The position numbers were made by a program, and so were the translations under genes. From Mycolicibacter virginiensis (lineage in GTDB: Bacteria > Actinomycetota > Actinomycetes > Mycobacteriales > Mycobacteriaceae): a stretch of 64,000 nucleotides of DNA. Positions 1 through 9,129 of the stretch are shown piece after piece (position 1 is the first letter of the stretch; every line of letters starts with the position of its first letter). The stretch lies in assembly GCF_022374935.2 (NCBI RefSeq), contig NZ_CP092430.2, positions 3,906,001 through 3,970,000 on the forward strand, in the 5' to 3' direction. The notes beneath the pieces are model-generated. The model saw only the letters and a list, made by a program, of their open reading frames with translations. It made no database searches and was not told the DNA's origin.

Positions 1-117
1 CACCACGCCCGGGATCTGCATCACGTTGGCGTAGTTGAACTCTTTGTTGAGCGCGTCCCGGATCTCCTCGCGGTAGCGCACCTTCAGCCGAGGCTGGATC
101 TTCTCTGCAGTCGTCAT
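1..117 (-). CDS. rplE: 50S ribosomal protein L5, N-terminal part (cut by window edge)
   Basis: Only the first 39 codons are inside the window. The translation starts [19 protein letters not shown] and continues with a [19 protein letters not shown] stretch, typical of the actinobacterial L5 N-terminus. L5 binds 5S rRNA in the large subunit. The ATG lies 2 nt beyond the rplX stop, in the usual rplN-rplX-rplE order. The C-terminus lies left of the window. Confidence 0.93.
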   Translation of the reverse strand, partial: MTTAEKIQPRLKVRYREEIRDALNKEFNYANVMQIPGVV

Positions 118-119
118 CT

Positions 120-437
120 CTAGATGTCCTTGCCGTTGCGCTTGGAGACGCGAACCTTCTTGCCGGACTCGGCGTCCACCCGGTAACCGATCCGGGTGGG
201 CTGTCCGTCGGAGTCGACGACCATCACGTTGGAGACGTGGATCGGGGCCTCTTGGGTGACGATGCCGCCCGAGGAGGCGCCGGCCTGGTTGGCCGAGTTC
301 GCGACGTGCTTCTTGATCCGGTTGACGCCCTGGACCAACACGCGGTTGCGGGCGGGGTAAGCCTGCAGGACCTTGCCCTTGGCGCCCTTGTCCTTACCGG
401 CGATGATCAGGACGGTGTCGCCCTTGTGGACCTTCAT
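120..437 (-). CDS. rplX: 50S ribosomal protein L24
   Basis: A 105-residue protein starting [21 protein letters not shown], the KOW motif that binds 23S rRNA and starts large-subunit assembly. Length is normal for the family. The ATG follows the rplN stop directly, and a GGAGGTG ribosome site lies inside the end of rplN, so the two genes are probably translationally coupled. rplE follows after 2 nt. Confidence 0.97.
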   Translation of the reverse strand: MKVHKGDTVLIIAGKDKGAKGKVLQAYPARNRVLVQGVNRIKKHVANSANQAGASSGGIVTQEAPIHVSNVMVVDSDGQPTRIGYRVDAESGKKVRVSKRNGKDI

Positions 438-806
438 CTACAACACCTCCGGTGCCAGCGAGACGATCTTCATGAACTTCTTCTCGCGCAGCTCGCGACC
501 GACCGGCCCGAAGATGCGGGTTCCGCGCGGGTCGTTGTCGGCCTTGATGATCACGGCCGCGTTCTCGTCGAACTTGATGTAGCTGCCGTCGGCGCGGCGA
601 CGCTCCTTGACGGTGCGCACCACGACGGCCTTGACGACATCACCCCGCTTGACGTTGCCGCCCGGGATGGCGTCTTTGACGGTTGCGACGATGACATCAC
701 CGATGCCTGCGTATCGCCGCGACGAGCCGCCGAGCACCCGGATGCACAAGATCTCCTTGGCGCCGGTGTTGTCGGCGACCTTCAACCGCGATTCCTGCTG
801 AATCAC
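438..806 (-). CDS. rplN: 50S ribosomal protein L14
   Basis: A 122-residue L14 read from a GTG start ([20 protein letters not shown], then the [15 protein letters not shown] core). The frame stays open for 37 further codons upstream, but the GTG gives exactly the family length and has an AGGAG ribosome site. In M. tuberculosis rplN also begins a transcription segment behind the atsA-Rv0712-Rv0713 genes, as here. The roughly 240-nt leader upstream contains a tetraloop hairpin, annotated separately. Confidence 0.96.
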   Translation of the reverse strand: MIQQESRLKVADNTGAKEILCIRVLGGSSRRYAGIGDVIVATVKDAIPGGNVKRGDVVKAVVVRTVKERRRADGSYIKFDENAAVIIKADNDPRGTRIFGPVGRELREKKFMKIVSLAPEVL

Positions 807-911
807 CAGATCTCCTAAATAATCGAGTCGACGCGCGGCATGGCGGTACCAGCCGGAATCTCCCCGGACGTGCGTGGTCTTGCTCTTCTTACGGAGCCGA
901 TGAGCACGCAG

Positions 912-929
912 GGCCAACTTTCGCTGGCC
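912..929 (-). promoter_or_regulatory. Hairpin with GAAA tetraloop in the rplN 5' leader
   Basis: Read on the minus strand, GGCCAGC-GAAA-GUUGGCC can fold into a 7-bp stem (one G-U pair) capped by a GNRA tetraloop. It lies about 105 nt upstream of the rplN GTG and about 120 nt after the stop of the membrane-protein gene. No U-tract follows. It could be a leader element, a processing site or a terminator. The fold is visible in the sequence; the role is inferred. Confidence 0.4.
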
Positions 930-1049
930 GAGGTCTGCTCACGGCAACCCCTGAAGTCTAGGTGACGTACCGCCCAACACCAAATTGCTGGTCGAGAGGG
1001 TCCGCAACGGGCGGCGACAGCGTCCCACGCACTTCGATTCCGGCCGGAC

Positions 1050-1979
1050 TCAGTCGTCGCCTTGCCGCACCCAGGCGTAGATGAACAGTCCCATCGCCGC
1101 CGCCAGCGCGATCAGCACCCACTGGACAATTGCCTGGTCAATCCAGGAGCCCGGCGGCGGAGCACCGGGAAGGATGTTGCGCAGCGGGATGATGGCGAAC
1201 AGATTCGCGGCGTACCAGGTGGCGAATGGGGGCAGAAACTTCCGTCTGCCCATCGCCATCGGCACGGCCACAATCAGCGCCAGGGTGGGCAGGCTGATCA
1301 GGACCAGGCAGATTCCGAGGTCGAAGATCAGTGGCCCCCTGGCCCGCTGGATCTTCAACACCACCGCGGCGTCGGCATCGCCTCGCTGATTTCGGGTCCG
1401 GCTGGCGTCGTGCACCCGGGCGACGCTGGCGTCCCAGCCGTCCAGCGACCCGGTGACCTCAACTCGAGCGGGGAGCCGTTTGCGGCCTTCACCGGTCCCC
1501 ACGAAAACATCGGCCGACAGCTCTTCGGTGGTGTAGGTGTCGAAGGGCCAGTTTCCCGGGGCGCCGTATGCCTCGATCGTCGTGCTGACTCGAGCCGGCG
1601 CATCTCCGGCCGGGAAATGCAGGTCCCCCAGGTCGTTCGGGGGATACAACCGCACCGCGAGCTCGGTGTTCAGTACATCGAATCGCTTGTCGTACAACGC
1701 TTCTCCGGGGTGGACGAGCACGTCCACGGCGAGTCGATTCGCGACTGGGTTCAGCTCCTGAAGGCGCACCTGCACGATGGTGTCCTCCGGGTTCGCCGCA
1801 CTCAGGTCGAGCGGCGGCAGCGGACTGTCCGATCGCTGAAGGGTGTGAACGCCGAACAACGAAGACGCGTAGGCCACAACGATCGCGGCCAGGATCACCG
1901 CGCCGGTCAGAAAGCGCGGCCGTTGGCGCCGCTTCGCCGCCGCAGCGCCGGCCGGTTCCAGTTGGGGCTCAGTGGTCAT
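1050..1979 (-). CDS. DUF4436 family membrane protein (Rv0713-like)
   Basis: A 309-residue membrane protein. One hydrophobic segment is near residues 25-47 (FLTGAVILAAIVVAYASSLF), followed by an extracytoplasmic domain of about 170 residues and three further hydrophobic segments in the last 90 residues. Position next to the formylglycine-generating enzyme and atsA matches Rv0713 of M. tuberculosis. Its function is unknown. The start is ATG at 1979, divergent from the PstS-like gene with 176 nt between them. The family call rests on recall of the domain's appearance, so it is tentative; the membrane topology is clear. Confidence 0.75.
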   Translation of the reverse strand: MTTEPQLEPAGAAAAKRRQRPRFLTGAVILAAIVVAYASSLFGVHTLQRSDSPLPPLDLSAANPEDTIVQVRLQELNPVANRLAVDVLVHPGEALYDKRFDVLNTELAVRLYPPNDLGDLHFPAGDAPARVSTTIEAYGAPGNWPFDTYTTEELSADVFVGTGEGRKRLPARVEVTGSLDGWDASVARVHDASRTRNQRGDADAAVVLKIQRARGPLIFDLGICLVLISLPTLALIVAVPMAMGRRKFLPPFATWYAANLFAIIPLRNILPGAPPPGSWIDQAIVQWVLIALAAAMGLFIYAWVRQGDD

Positions 1980-2141
1980 CGGCAGTCAGGGTAGCGAACA
2001 GCGGCGGCACCCGTACCGCGCAGGAGATGCCCGAAACATGCTGGCCGGCAAGCATATCGGAATCCGATCCAACTCGCGCAGACGTCACCCTCCGCCCGCA
2101 CACCGTTTACCTTCCGTTCGGCAATGTGCGGGTTTCGGTTG

Positions 2142-2156
2142 TTATACACACGGCCA
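2142..2156 (+). promoter_or_regulatory. Candidate -10 box for a leaderless pstS-like transcript
   Basis: TTATAC at 2142-2147 is a good -10 hexamer. Transcription would begin about 7 nt downstream, which coincides with the ATG at 2156. No Shine-Dalgarno-like sequence lies between them. Leaderless mRNAs are common in mycobacteria, so this is a plausible leaderless start. No clear -35 was found. Confidence 0.35.
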
Positions 2157-3277
2157 TGAATCGATTTCGGGCTGTCGCAACCCGAACGCCGGCCGTGGCC
2201 GCCGGCATCCTGTTGGCTGCGTCCGCAGTGGCCCTGTCGGCATGCACCGTTCCCCATATGACGCTGGCCTATGCCAGTGAACTCGTGACCTGTGGCGGCA
2301 AGACCGATCTGAAAGCCAGCGGTTCGACCGCGCAGGCTCATGCGATGGCCGAGTTCGTCGGCGTCTACCGCACCGCCTGCGTCGATCGCACGCTCGACTA
2401 CACCGCCAACGGTTCAGGCGCTGGCATCGCCGATTTCCTGGCTGGGGACACCGATTTCGCGGCGTCCGACTCGCCGCTCAACGCTGAGCAGCGGAGGCTG
2501 GCCAAGCAGCGCTGCGGCGGAGCGGACGCCTGGCACCTACCGATTGTGTTCGGGCCGATGGCTATCACCTACAACCTTCACGAGGTCGAATCGCTGGTGC
2601 TGGACGCGCCCACGATCGCCAAGATCTTCACCGGCAGCATCACCCGCTGGGACGACCCGGACGTTGTCGCGCTCAACGGGCCCATGCCTGCTCAGGACAT
2701 CCGCGTCGTATATCGCAGCGACTTGTCCGGCAGCACCGAGAACTTCCAGGCCTACCTGCGGGCCGCATCCGGCGGCGTTTGGGACAAAGAGGCGGACAAG
2801 ACGTTCAACGGTGGCGTCGGCGTGGGCGCCAAGGGCAATGAGGGCACCGCGGCGCTGGTACGCACCACCGAGGGTTCAATCAGCTACAACGAGTTGGCCT
2901 TCGCCATGGACCAGGGGCTGTTCGCCGCCGAGATCAAGACCCCGGCGAGCCGCAAGTCCAAACGCCCGGTGCGCATCGGCGCCGACTCGGTCGGCAAGAC
3001 CATCGCCGGCGCGAAGATCACCGGAACCGGCAACGATCTCGTGGTCGATATCTCGTCGTTTTATAACCCGACCCAGGGCGACGTGTATCCGATCGTGTTG
3101 GCCGGCTACGAGATCGTCTGCTCGAGATATCCAGACCCGGTCGTGGGACAGGCGGTCAAGGGGTTCCTGCAGGCGGCCGCCGGCCTGGGCCAGGCCAACC
3201 TCAACAAGCAGGGCTATATCCCGCTACCACCTGACTTTCAATCGCGGGTCTGGACGGCGATCGACGCCATCTCCTGA
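2156..3277 (+). CDS. PstS-like phosphate-binding lipoprotein
   Basis: A 373-residue periplasmic phosphate-binding protein of the ABC transporter PstS family. The N-terminus is a lipoprotein signal with lipobox ALSAC near residue 30. The mature part has the phosphate-binding signatures ASGSTAQ, TANGSGAG and SDSPLN, then YRSDLSGSTENF and EGSISYNE. Length matches mycobacterial PstS proteins. The ATG at 2156 opens the signal peptide; the frame runs further upstream without a plausible start. No pstC, pstA or pstB is nearby, and the gene is inverted relative to its neighbours, so it is a solitary insertion into the atsA region. It may serve a transporter encoded elsewhere. Confidence 0.9.
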   Translation: MNRFRAVATRTPAVAAGILLAASAVALSACTVPHMTLAYASELVTCGGKTDLKASGSTAQAHAMAEFVGVYRTACVDRTLDYTANGSGAGIADFLAGDTDFAASDSPLNAEQRRLAKQRCGGADAWHLPIVFGPMAITYNLHEVESLVLDAPTIAKIFTGSITRWDDPDVVALNGPMPAQDIRVVYRSDLSGSTENFQAYLRAASGGVWDKEADKTFNGGVGVGAKGNEGTAALVRTTEGSISYNELAFAMDQGLFAAEIKTPASRKSKRPVRIGADSVGKTIAGAKITGTGNDLVVDISSFYNPTQGDVYPIVLAGYEIVCSRYPDPVVGQAVKGFLQAAAGLGQANLNKQGYIPLPPDFQSRVWTAIDAIS

Positions 3278-3310
3278 GACCTCGCGTCGGCCCCGAGCAC
3301 GCCGAGCCGG

Positions 3311-4183
3311 TTAACGCAGTTCGGCCGCGCAACGAAACCCGATATGGCTCGTAGCCGTGTCCTGTGACTGCGGGGACCGGGCTGCGGGGCGATAGCGGTG
3401 GCAGTACTCCGGCGCGCACAGATGCGAGCCGCCCTTGAGGGTCTGGCTGATGTCGGGGTGGGCGGGGCCGGCCGGCGCGCAGCAGGCCTTCGGCGGGGTG
3501 TCGAGCCGATGGTGGGCCGAGAACTCGGTGGTCGTCCACTCCCAGACGTTGCCGATCATGTCGAGGAGCCCCCAGGCGTTCGGGGGAAATGTGCCCACCG
3601 GTGAGGTCCCGGCCCAGCCCAGCGCGCCGTCGTTGCGGTAGGGAAAGTCGCCCTGCCAGGTGTTGGCCATCAAGGCACCGCCCGGCTTCTCCTCCTCCCC
3701 CCACGCATAGGTGCTCACGCTGCCGGCTCGGGCGGCGTACTCCCATTCGGCCTCGGTCGGCAGCCGCCGCCCCGCCCACCGGGCAAAGGCCGCCGCGTCG
3801 GGATAGGCCACCTGGACCACCGGGTGATCCGGCTTGTCCTCGACGGTGCTGTCCGGTCCGAACGGGTGCCGCCAGCTGGCGCCGGGTACCCATTGCCACC
3901 ACTGGCGCCAATCGCGCAGGTCGACCGGCCCGTCCGTGGGGCGAAACACCAGGGCGCCCGGGTCGGCGTCGCCGTACAGGGCGGGATCGAGCTCCTGTTC
4001 GGCGAGCGTGAGGTAGCCGGTTGCGTCGACGAATGCGCCGTACTGCGCATTGGTCACCGGATGACGCTCCAGCGCGAACGGCTGGACCGCCACGCTGTGA
4101 ATGGGTGCCTCTTCGGGATAGAAACTCGTCGAACCCATCCGGAACACCCCGGGTGGGATCTCAACGAGGTCCGTCAACATCAC
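3311..4183 (-). CDS. Formylglycine-generating enzyme (sulfatase-modifying factor)
   Basis: A protein of about 290 residues with the FGE-sulfatase fold. The N-terminus has the IPPGVFRMGS motif, the middle RRLPTEAEWEYAARAG and GNVWEWT, and the C-terminus KGGSHLCAPEYCHRYRPAAR, whose two cysteines bind copper and catalyse the reaction. The enzyme oxidises the cysteine of the sulfatase CxPxR motif to formylglycine. Its substrate is probably AtsA, encoded just upstream in the same operon. The start is GTG at 4183 or the adjacent ATG at 4180, 1-4 nt after the atsA stop. It is the counterpart of Rv0712. Confidence 0.93.
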   Translation of the reverse strand: MMLTDLVEIPPGVFRMGSTSFYPEEAPIHSVAVQPFALERHPVTNAQYGAFVDATGYLTLAEQELDPALYGDADPGALVFRPTDGPVDLRDWRQWWQWVPGASWRHPFGPDSTVEDKPDHPVVQVAYPDAAAFARWAGRRLPTEAEWEYAARAGSVSTYAWGEEEKPGGALMANTWQGDFPYRNDGALGWAGTSPVGTFPPNAWGLLDMIGNVWEWTTTEFSAHHRLDTPPKACCAPAGPAHPDISQTLKGGSHLCAPEYCHRYRPAARSPQSQDTATSHIGFRCAAELR

Positions 4184-4184
4184 G

Positions 4185-6533
4185 TCAGTCCCGCGAAAAT
4201 GCGGCAGCGATAGTCTTTTTCACATCCAGGTACGGGTCACCGCTGACATCCACGGCGACGTCCGCGATGGTCCCGCCGGTGAAGGCGAACGGCGCACGGT
4301 ACGCCGACGACACCGCCTGGCCGGTATTGCGCCCGACGCTGACTCCACCTCCGGCCAACGCGAAGGCACCCGGCTGGGCGACCATGTCGGGCAGGGTGGC
4401 TACCACCTTGTCGTCGATGTACAGCGAGGTCTCGCCGACCGGCGTGTGACTGCCCTCGACTGTTCCGGTGCGCTCGAACCGGATTCCGAAAATGTGCTGT
4501 CCCAACGGAACCGGACCGGGCGATGACAGCCACTGTTCGCGCTCGCCGAGAAAGTTGTAGACGTAGTGCAGTCTGCCGCCCTGAACGAACAGTGCATGAC
4601 CGCCGTGTCGGGCACCCTGCTTGAACAGCAGCCCCTCCGCAGCAGCGGAATCCACCGTGACGCGGGCCAACACCGAGAACGACCGGCCGCGAAGCTCCAC
4701 GCACGCGCCCAACGGCACCTCGGCGGTGTTCGGGTAGTAGGTGTAGCCGGTACGGTCACCGGACAGATACGGCCGCTGGCGGGTGGTCATCTCGAAGATG
4801 TTCAAGTCCGCCAACGGCAGGCCGTTGTACTTCTCTGCCTCGGCGAACCACATCGCCTGCAGTTCTTCGAGTTTCTCCGGATACTCGGCGGCCAGGTCGT
4901 GGCACTGACTGCGGTCCTCGGCAAGATGGTAGAGCTCCCACCGGTCGTCGTCGAAGTGACTCCAGCCCGACGGGGTCGCCGCATGCACCGTGTTGGCGAA
5001 CCAGCCACGGTGCCAGATCCCGCGGGTGCCCAACATCGTGTAGAACTGGGTGTGCTTGCCGGTGTCTGCGGTCGGATCAACCAGCGCCGCTTTGAAACTC
5101 ACGCCTTCCAGCGGCCGCTGCGCAATGCCGCGCACGGTCTCCGGCGGCGTTATGCCGAGCAGGTCATAGACCGTCGGGGTCACGTCGCAGACGTTGACAT
5201 AGGTGTCGCGTACCTCGCCGCGCGCGGCGATTCCCTTGGGCCAGCTGACGATCGCGGGGTCGGCTATGCCGCCCTCGTGGGAGGCATAGCGCTTGTAGAG
5301 CTTGTAGGGCGTGTTGAACGCCATCGCCCACCCGACCGGGTAGTGGTTGTAGGTTTCCGGACTACCCAACTGATCGAAGAGTTTCATCGCCTCTTCGACC
5401 GAGTCGATGTAGCCGTTGAAGAATTTGTTCTCGTTGGGCGAGCCGTTCGGGCCGCCCTCGCCGCTGGCTCCGTTGTCCGAGATCACCACGACGATGGTGT
5501 TGTCGAGTTGCCCGGACTCCTCCAGGTAGTCCAGAATCCGCCCGATCTGGGCGTCGGTGTACGTCTGGAAACCCGCGAACACCTCAGCCATCCGTGCGAA
5601 CAGCCGCTTCTCGGAGTCATCGAGGCTGTCCCACGGGCGGACCATGTCCAGCAGCGGCCAGGGCTGGCCGTCGGCACTGGCGACGCCGGCGTAGGGGTTG
5701 ACCTCGGACAGTTCGGTGTCCTGCGGTACCAGTCCCAGCTCCTTCTGGTTCGCCAACACGACTTCCCGGTACTTCTCGTAGCCCATGTCGAAGCGTCCGG
5801 CGTAGCGGTCGGCCCATTCGGCGAACACATGGTGCGGGGCGTGGCCGGCACCCGGGCAGACGTAGCCGAACCAGGGCTTGCCGGGCGCGATGGTCTGCGC
5901 ATCCCGAATGAATTCGATTGTCTTGTCGGCGATGTCCTTGGACAGGTGATAGCCGTCCTCCGGCGTGGCGGGCGGTGCGACCGGGTGGTTGTCATAAACC
6001 AGATCCGGGTACCACTGGTTGGTCTCGCCTCCCATGAATCCGTAGAACCGTTCGAATCCCCGCTGGGTGGGCCAGTGCCGTCGGGCGCCGGCCATGTTGG
6101 ACTCTTCCAGCGGGGTCAGGTGCCACTTGCCGACGCAGAAGGTGTTCCAGCCCTGTTCGGCGAGAACCTCACTGAGCAGGGCGGTTTCGAAGGGGATGCG
6201 TCCGCTGCAGTTAGGGAAGCCATCGGTGAACTCTTCGATGGTGGCCATCCCGACGCTGGTTGCGTTACGCCCGGTCAGCAGCGAAGCCCTGGTCGGGGAG
6301 CACAGGGCGGTGGTGTGGAACTGGGACAGCCGGACACCGCGCTCGGCGATCCGGCTCATGGTGGGCATCTCCACCAGTCCGCCGAAACAGTCCCAGGTGG
6401 CGATACCGGTGTCGTCCCAGACCAGGTACAGCACGTTGGGCGCCCCTTCGGGGGCGGTCGGCGCCGCGAACGGCCCCCAGTCCGGTTCGGAATCCCGGAT
6501 ATCGAGACTGACCTTGCCCGTGAATTCCACCAT
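4185..6533 (-). CDS. atsA: Arylsulfatase
   Basis: A 782-residue type I sulfatase. After about 35 residues comes the metal-binding NVLYLVWDDTG motif. The sulfatase signature LCSPTRASLLTGR follows near residue 80, with the cysteine to be converted to formylglycine. Later come GKWHLTP, the GYVCPGAGHAPHHVF region and VVVISDNGASGEGG with metal and substrate ligands. It hydrolyses sulfate esters; the natural substrate is not evident. Length and position match AtsA (Rv0711). The start is ATG at 6533. The maturase gene lies directly downstream. In M. tuberculosis rpsQ directly precedes this gene; here they are separated by LysR, a secreted protein, EccE and an IS element. Confidence 0.95.
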   Translation of the reverse strand: MVEFTGKVSLDIRDSEPDWGPFAAPTAPEGAPNVLYLVWDDTGIATWDCFGGLVEMPTMSRIAERGVRLSQFHTTALCSPTRASLLTGRNATSVGMATIEEFTDGFPNCSGRIPFETALLSEVLAEQGWNTFCVGKWHLTPLEESNMAGARRHWPTQRGFERFYGFMGGETNQWYPDLVYDNHPVAPPATPEDGYHLSKDIADKTIEFIRDAQTIAPGKPWFGYVCPGAGHAPHHVFAEWADRYAGRFDMGYEKYREVVLANQKELGLVPQDTELSEVNPYAGVASADGQPWPLLDMVRPWDSLDDSEKRLFARMAEVFAGFQTYTDAQIGRILDYLEESGQLDNTIVVVISDNGASGEGGPNGSPNENKFFNGYIDSVEEAMKLFDQLGSPETYNHYPVGWAMAFNTPYKLYKRYASHEGGIADPAIVSWPKGIAARGEVRDTYVNVCDVTPTVYDLLGITPPETVRGIAQRPLEGVSFKAALVDPTADTGKHTQFYTMLGTRGIWHRGWFANTVHAATPSGWSHFDDDRWELYHLAEDRSQCHDLAAEYPEKLEELQAMWFAEAEKYNGLPLADLNIFEMTTRQRPYLSGDRTGYTYYPNTAEVPLGACVELRGRSFSVLARVTVDSAAAEGLLFKQGARHGGHALFVQGGRLHYVYNFLGEREQWLSSPGPVPLGQHIFGIRFERTGTVEGSHTPVGETSLYIDDKVVATLPDMVAQPGAFALAGGGVSVGRNTGQAVSSAYRAPFAFTGGTIADVAVDVSGDPYLDVKKTIAAAFSRD

Positions 6534-6571
6534 TGCTCACTCCGTCGTCGGCCCCCGGATCGGATGAGACA

Positions 6572-7516
6572 CTACCGGCCCGGTGCCGAGGCGGCAGCGA
6601 TTGGAGCCGGGGGCCGCTCGCGCGGAGCCGATGGCCGGTTGTCGCCGACGCCGGCCGACACCAGCTCGCCGAGGAAGGCTGCGGCCGCCGGCGAGGGTGC
6701 CCGTTCCAGTGGGGTGATCAGCGCCAGCTCGCGTGGGATCGCCGGATCGGTTGCCACCCCGACCAGCTGGTCTGACTTCGCCACCAGCGCCGGCGGCAGA
6801 AATGCCACGCCCACGCCCGCAACAACCAGGTTGACCAGGTCGAGCGGACTGTTGGATTCGGCGCAGACGGTTGGGACAAACCCGAGGTCGGCGCAGATGC
6901 CATCGATGTGCAGGCGCGTCCGAAGGTCCGCCCGGCGTTCGACGAACTCGCGCTCACGCAGGTCAGTCAGCGGGACGACTTCGCTGGCCGCGAGCGGATC
7001 GTCGCGGCGTACCGCCAGTACCAGGGGCTCGATTCCCAACGACAGGTCCTTGACCCGGCTCCCGTCATAGGGCCGGCAGACGAAGGCGAGGTCCACGTCG
7101 CCGTCGGCGGTCGCCTGCACCAAGGTGTCGATGGAGTCGTGCCGCAGCGTGATTTCGATGCGCGGAAAGTTTCGGTGATAGCGGGCCAGCAACCGCGGCA
7201 GATCGACGGTTCCCAGTCCCTGGATCAGGCCGATGCTCAGCCGCCCGCACAACACTCCCCTGACCGCGTCAACGGCGGCCCGAGCGTGGTCGGCCGCAGC
7301 CAGAGCATTCTGCGCATCCGGCAGCAGCGCCAGGCCGGCGGTGGTGAGGTCGACGCGGCGATTGTTACGGACCAGCAGGGCGGTTCCGAGTTCCTGCTCC
7401 AGGCTGCTGATCGATGCGGACAGGGTGGACTGCACCACGTGCACCTTCGCAGCCGCCCGAGTGAAGTGCAACTCTTCGGCCACAGCGACAAAGTGTTTCA
7501 GCTGCCGCAGCTCCAT
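6572..7516 (-). CDS. LysR-family transcriptional regulator
   Basis: A 314-residue LysR-type regulator. The N-terminal winged helix-turn-helix (MELRQLKHFVAVAEELHFTR, then VVQSTLSASISSLEQELG) covers residues 1-60 and the rest is a periplasmic-binding-like effector domain. The ATG at 7516 gives the standard MELRQL start; 43 further open codons upstream are not conserved in type. It lies 38 nt upstream of atsA in the same direction, so it may be cotranscribed with atsA or control it. The effector is unknown. The proline/alanine-rich last 25 residues are an unusual tail. Confidence 0.9.
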   Translation of the reverse strand: MELRQLKHFVAVAEELHFTRAAAKVHVVQSTLSASISSLEQELGTALLVRNNRRVDLTTAGLALLPDAQNALAAADHARAAVDAVRGVLCGRLSIGLIQGLGTVDLPRLLARYHRNFPRIEITLRHDSIDTLVQATADGDVDLAFVCRPYDGSRVKDLSLGIEPLVLAVRRDDPLAASEVVPLTDLREREFVERRADLRTRLHIDGICADLGFVPTVCAESNSPLDLVNLVVAGVGVAFLPPALVAKSDQLVGVATDPAIPRELALITPLERAPSPAAAAFLGELVSAGVGDNRPSAPRERPPAPIAAASAPGR

Positions 7517-7969
7517 AGCGATCAGTGTGACGCCCGACGCCGATTGGTCAAATCGAATGTTGGTTTGCTCCAACACGATTACTTTGAGGCGGCTGAGACC
7601 AACCCGCAACGAACGCTGATTGTTGCCGCAACCCCACTGCCGCAATGACTTACATCGTCGCCCTCACGTGCGTCGATCGACGCTGACGATTCTCTACATT
7701 GAGATTAACTGTTGAAATATCCACGCACAGGGGTGGTGACGACGCCGTCCACCCGTTAGCGTCTGACGAGGATGCCAAGGGGGGTTGAGGCAGAGTCCCT
7801 GACATCCGGACATCCGTTGTCGCACAACATCATCGCCGCTACTACAACGCCTGGACTGGATTTGTCGTGCGCGCGAAGGGGGCGAACGCCGGTGTTCAGC
7901 ACGCCCGGCACGTTCGAAGGGGAACGCACAGGACCGGGGCTACCCAAGTACGGAAGGAACGCACCGAAA
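7517..7969. other. 453-nt intergenic region between lysR and the secreted protein gene
   Basis: This is the divergent promoter region for lysR (minus) and the secreted protein (plus). An open frame continues upstream of 7970 but looks non-coding (Arg/Thr/Pro-rich and without a start context). A GAAGGAAC ribosome site lies about 11 nt before the ATG at 7970. No RNA gene or long repeat was recognised. Confidence 0.5.
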
Positions 7970-8992
7970 ATGAATCGTCGGACCATAATGTCGGCCGGTG
8001 GGGTCACCGCGGGTCTACTCTCGACCACATTCCTGCCCGCCACAGTCGCTTTCGCCGACAGCGGTGTCGGCGCAGCCGGAAATGTCGGCAGCACCGCGAT
8101 TCCGGTGGACCTGGCGAGCAATGTCGCCGGTACCGGAGGAACAGGAGCCCTGGGCGATGCCGGCGCCCTTGGCCCGGAGGCATCCGCACCCGCCCCACAC
8201 CCATTGGCGGATCTGGGCGCCCTGAGCCCCACCGCCGGTACGCCCAGCCCGTCGCCGCTCGGTGATACCGGTGCGATCCCGCCGATCACCGGCACCTCGG
8301 ATGCCGTGCCGGGTGCCACTCCCGATGCCGCTCCCGGCACCGGCGATGGATTCACCATCGGCGATACCACCTTCAATCCCGTCCTCGACGACGGATCGGC
8401 GGGATTCACCCCACTCAGTCCGCTGTTCAGCGCACCGCCGCTATTCCAGGTCGGCGAGGGTGAGCAGTCGTTCGACGTGTCCAGTGGCACGGGCGGCAGT
8501 GCCACCGATCTCGGCAACGTGACCGCCAGCGAGAACGTCACGAACCTGTTCGGCGGTATCCACAACACCGAGTTCACGATCACCGACGTGGATCCGGCCG
8601 CCGGTGCGACCGCCTCCGACCTGCCCGCCGTGGGAACGGTGTATGACGTGATGAACTTCGGCAACGGGTTCGCGAACGTCTATACCGATATCCCCGGGGC
8701 CGACGGCGCCGCCAATTCCATCACCGACACGCTGACGACGCCGTTCGGCGACTTCAACATTCCGACCGATTTCGACGCTGCCGGTCTGCTTGATCCGGGC
8801 GACGCCTTCGGCTTGTCGGCGATGGGCGCAGATGCCGCGGGCGGTGCGGCCGACGCCGCTTCCGTAGCAGCGGGAAGTGCGGCCGACGCAGCCGGCAGCG
8901 CCGCCGACGCCGCCGGCGGTGCGGCCGACATCGCCGGGGGTCTCCCGGACCTGTCGGGCATGTTCGATCCGTCGGACCTATTCGGAATCTGA
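7970..8992 (+). CDS. Secreted Ala/Gly/Pro-rich protein of unknown function
   Basis: A 340-residue exported protein. Residues 1-30 (MNRRTIMSAGGVTAGLLSTT and on to VAFADS) are a signal peptide with an alanine-type cleavage site. A low-complexity Gly/Ala/Pro region runs to about residue 125, then a more ordered central part (FTIGDTTFNPVLDDG, ENVTNLFGGIHNTEFTITDV, VGTVYDVMNFGNGF). The C-terminus repeats a GSAADAA/GGAADIA pattern. I do not recognise a family of known function; it looks like a mycobacterial surface or secreted protein. The ribosome site GAAGGAAC supports the ATG at 7970. The gene is followed after 137 nt by the EccE-like gene, which invites a link with type VII secretion, but no WxG or YxxxD/E signal was found. 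Confidence 0.75.
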   Translation: MNRRTIMSAGGVTAGLLSTTFLPATVAFADSGVGAAGNVGSTAIPVDLASNVAGTGGTGALGDAGALGPEASAPAPHPLADLGALSPTAGTPSPSPLGDTGAIPPITGTSDAVPGATPDAAPGTGDGFTIGDTTFNPVLDDGSAGFTPLSPLFSAPPLFQVGEGEQSFDVSSGTGGSATDLGNVTASENVTNLFGGIHNTEFTITDVDPAAGATASDLPAVGTVYDVMNFGNGFANVYTDIPGADGAANSITDTLTTPFGDFNIPTDFDAAGLLDPGDAFGLSAMGADAAGGAADAASVAAGSAADAAGSAADAAGGAADIAGGLPDLSGMFDPSDLFGI

Positions 8993-9129
8993 CCCGCGCC
9001 ACAGGCCGAACATCCCAGGTCCACCCTCGCGCCCCGGTCCTGGGATGTTTGGCCTGCGCGCGGAACGGGTAGCCCGGTCACCGCATACTTCATGGAAGTT
9101 CTGGGGGGAACCATGAGTTGGACACATCG

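Noticed and set aside
807..917. 37-residue N-terminal extension of L14
   Set aside because: L14 is 122 residues in all bacteria known to me, and a good ribosome site precedes the GTG at 806.
2000..2155. RegX3-type direct repeat upstream of the pstS-like gene
   Set aside because: No pair of GTTCACC-like repeats was found, so control by phosphate limitation cannot be argued from the sequence.
4566..7070. 834-codon open frame on the plus strand
   Set aside because: It is antisense to atsA and lysR, has no family features and is rich in Arg/Gly/Val, typical of high-GC shadow frames.
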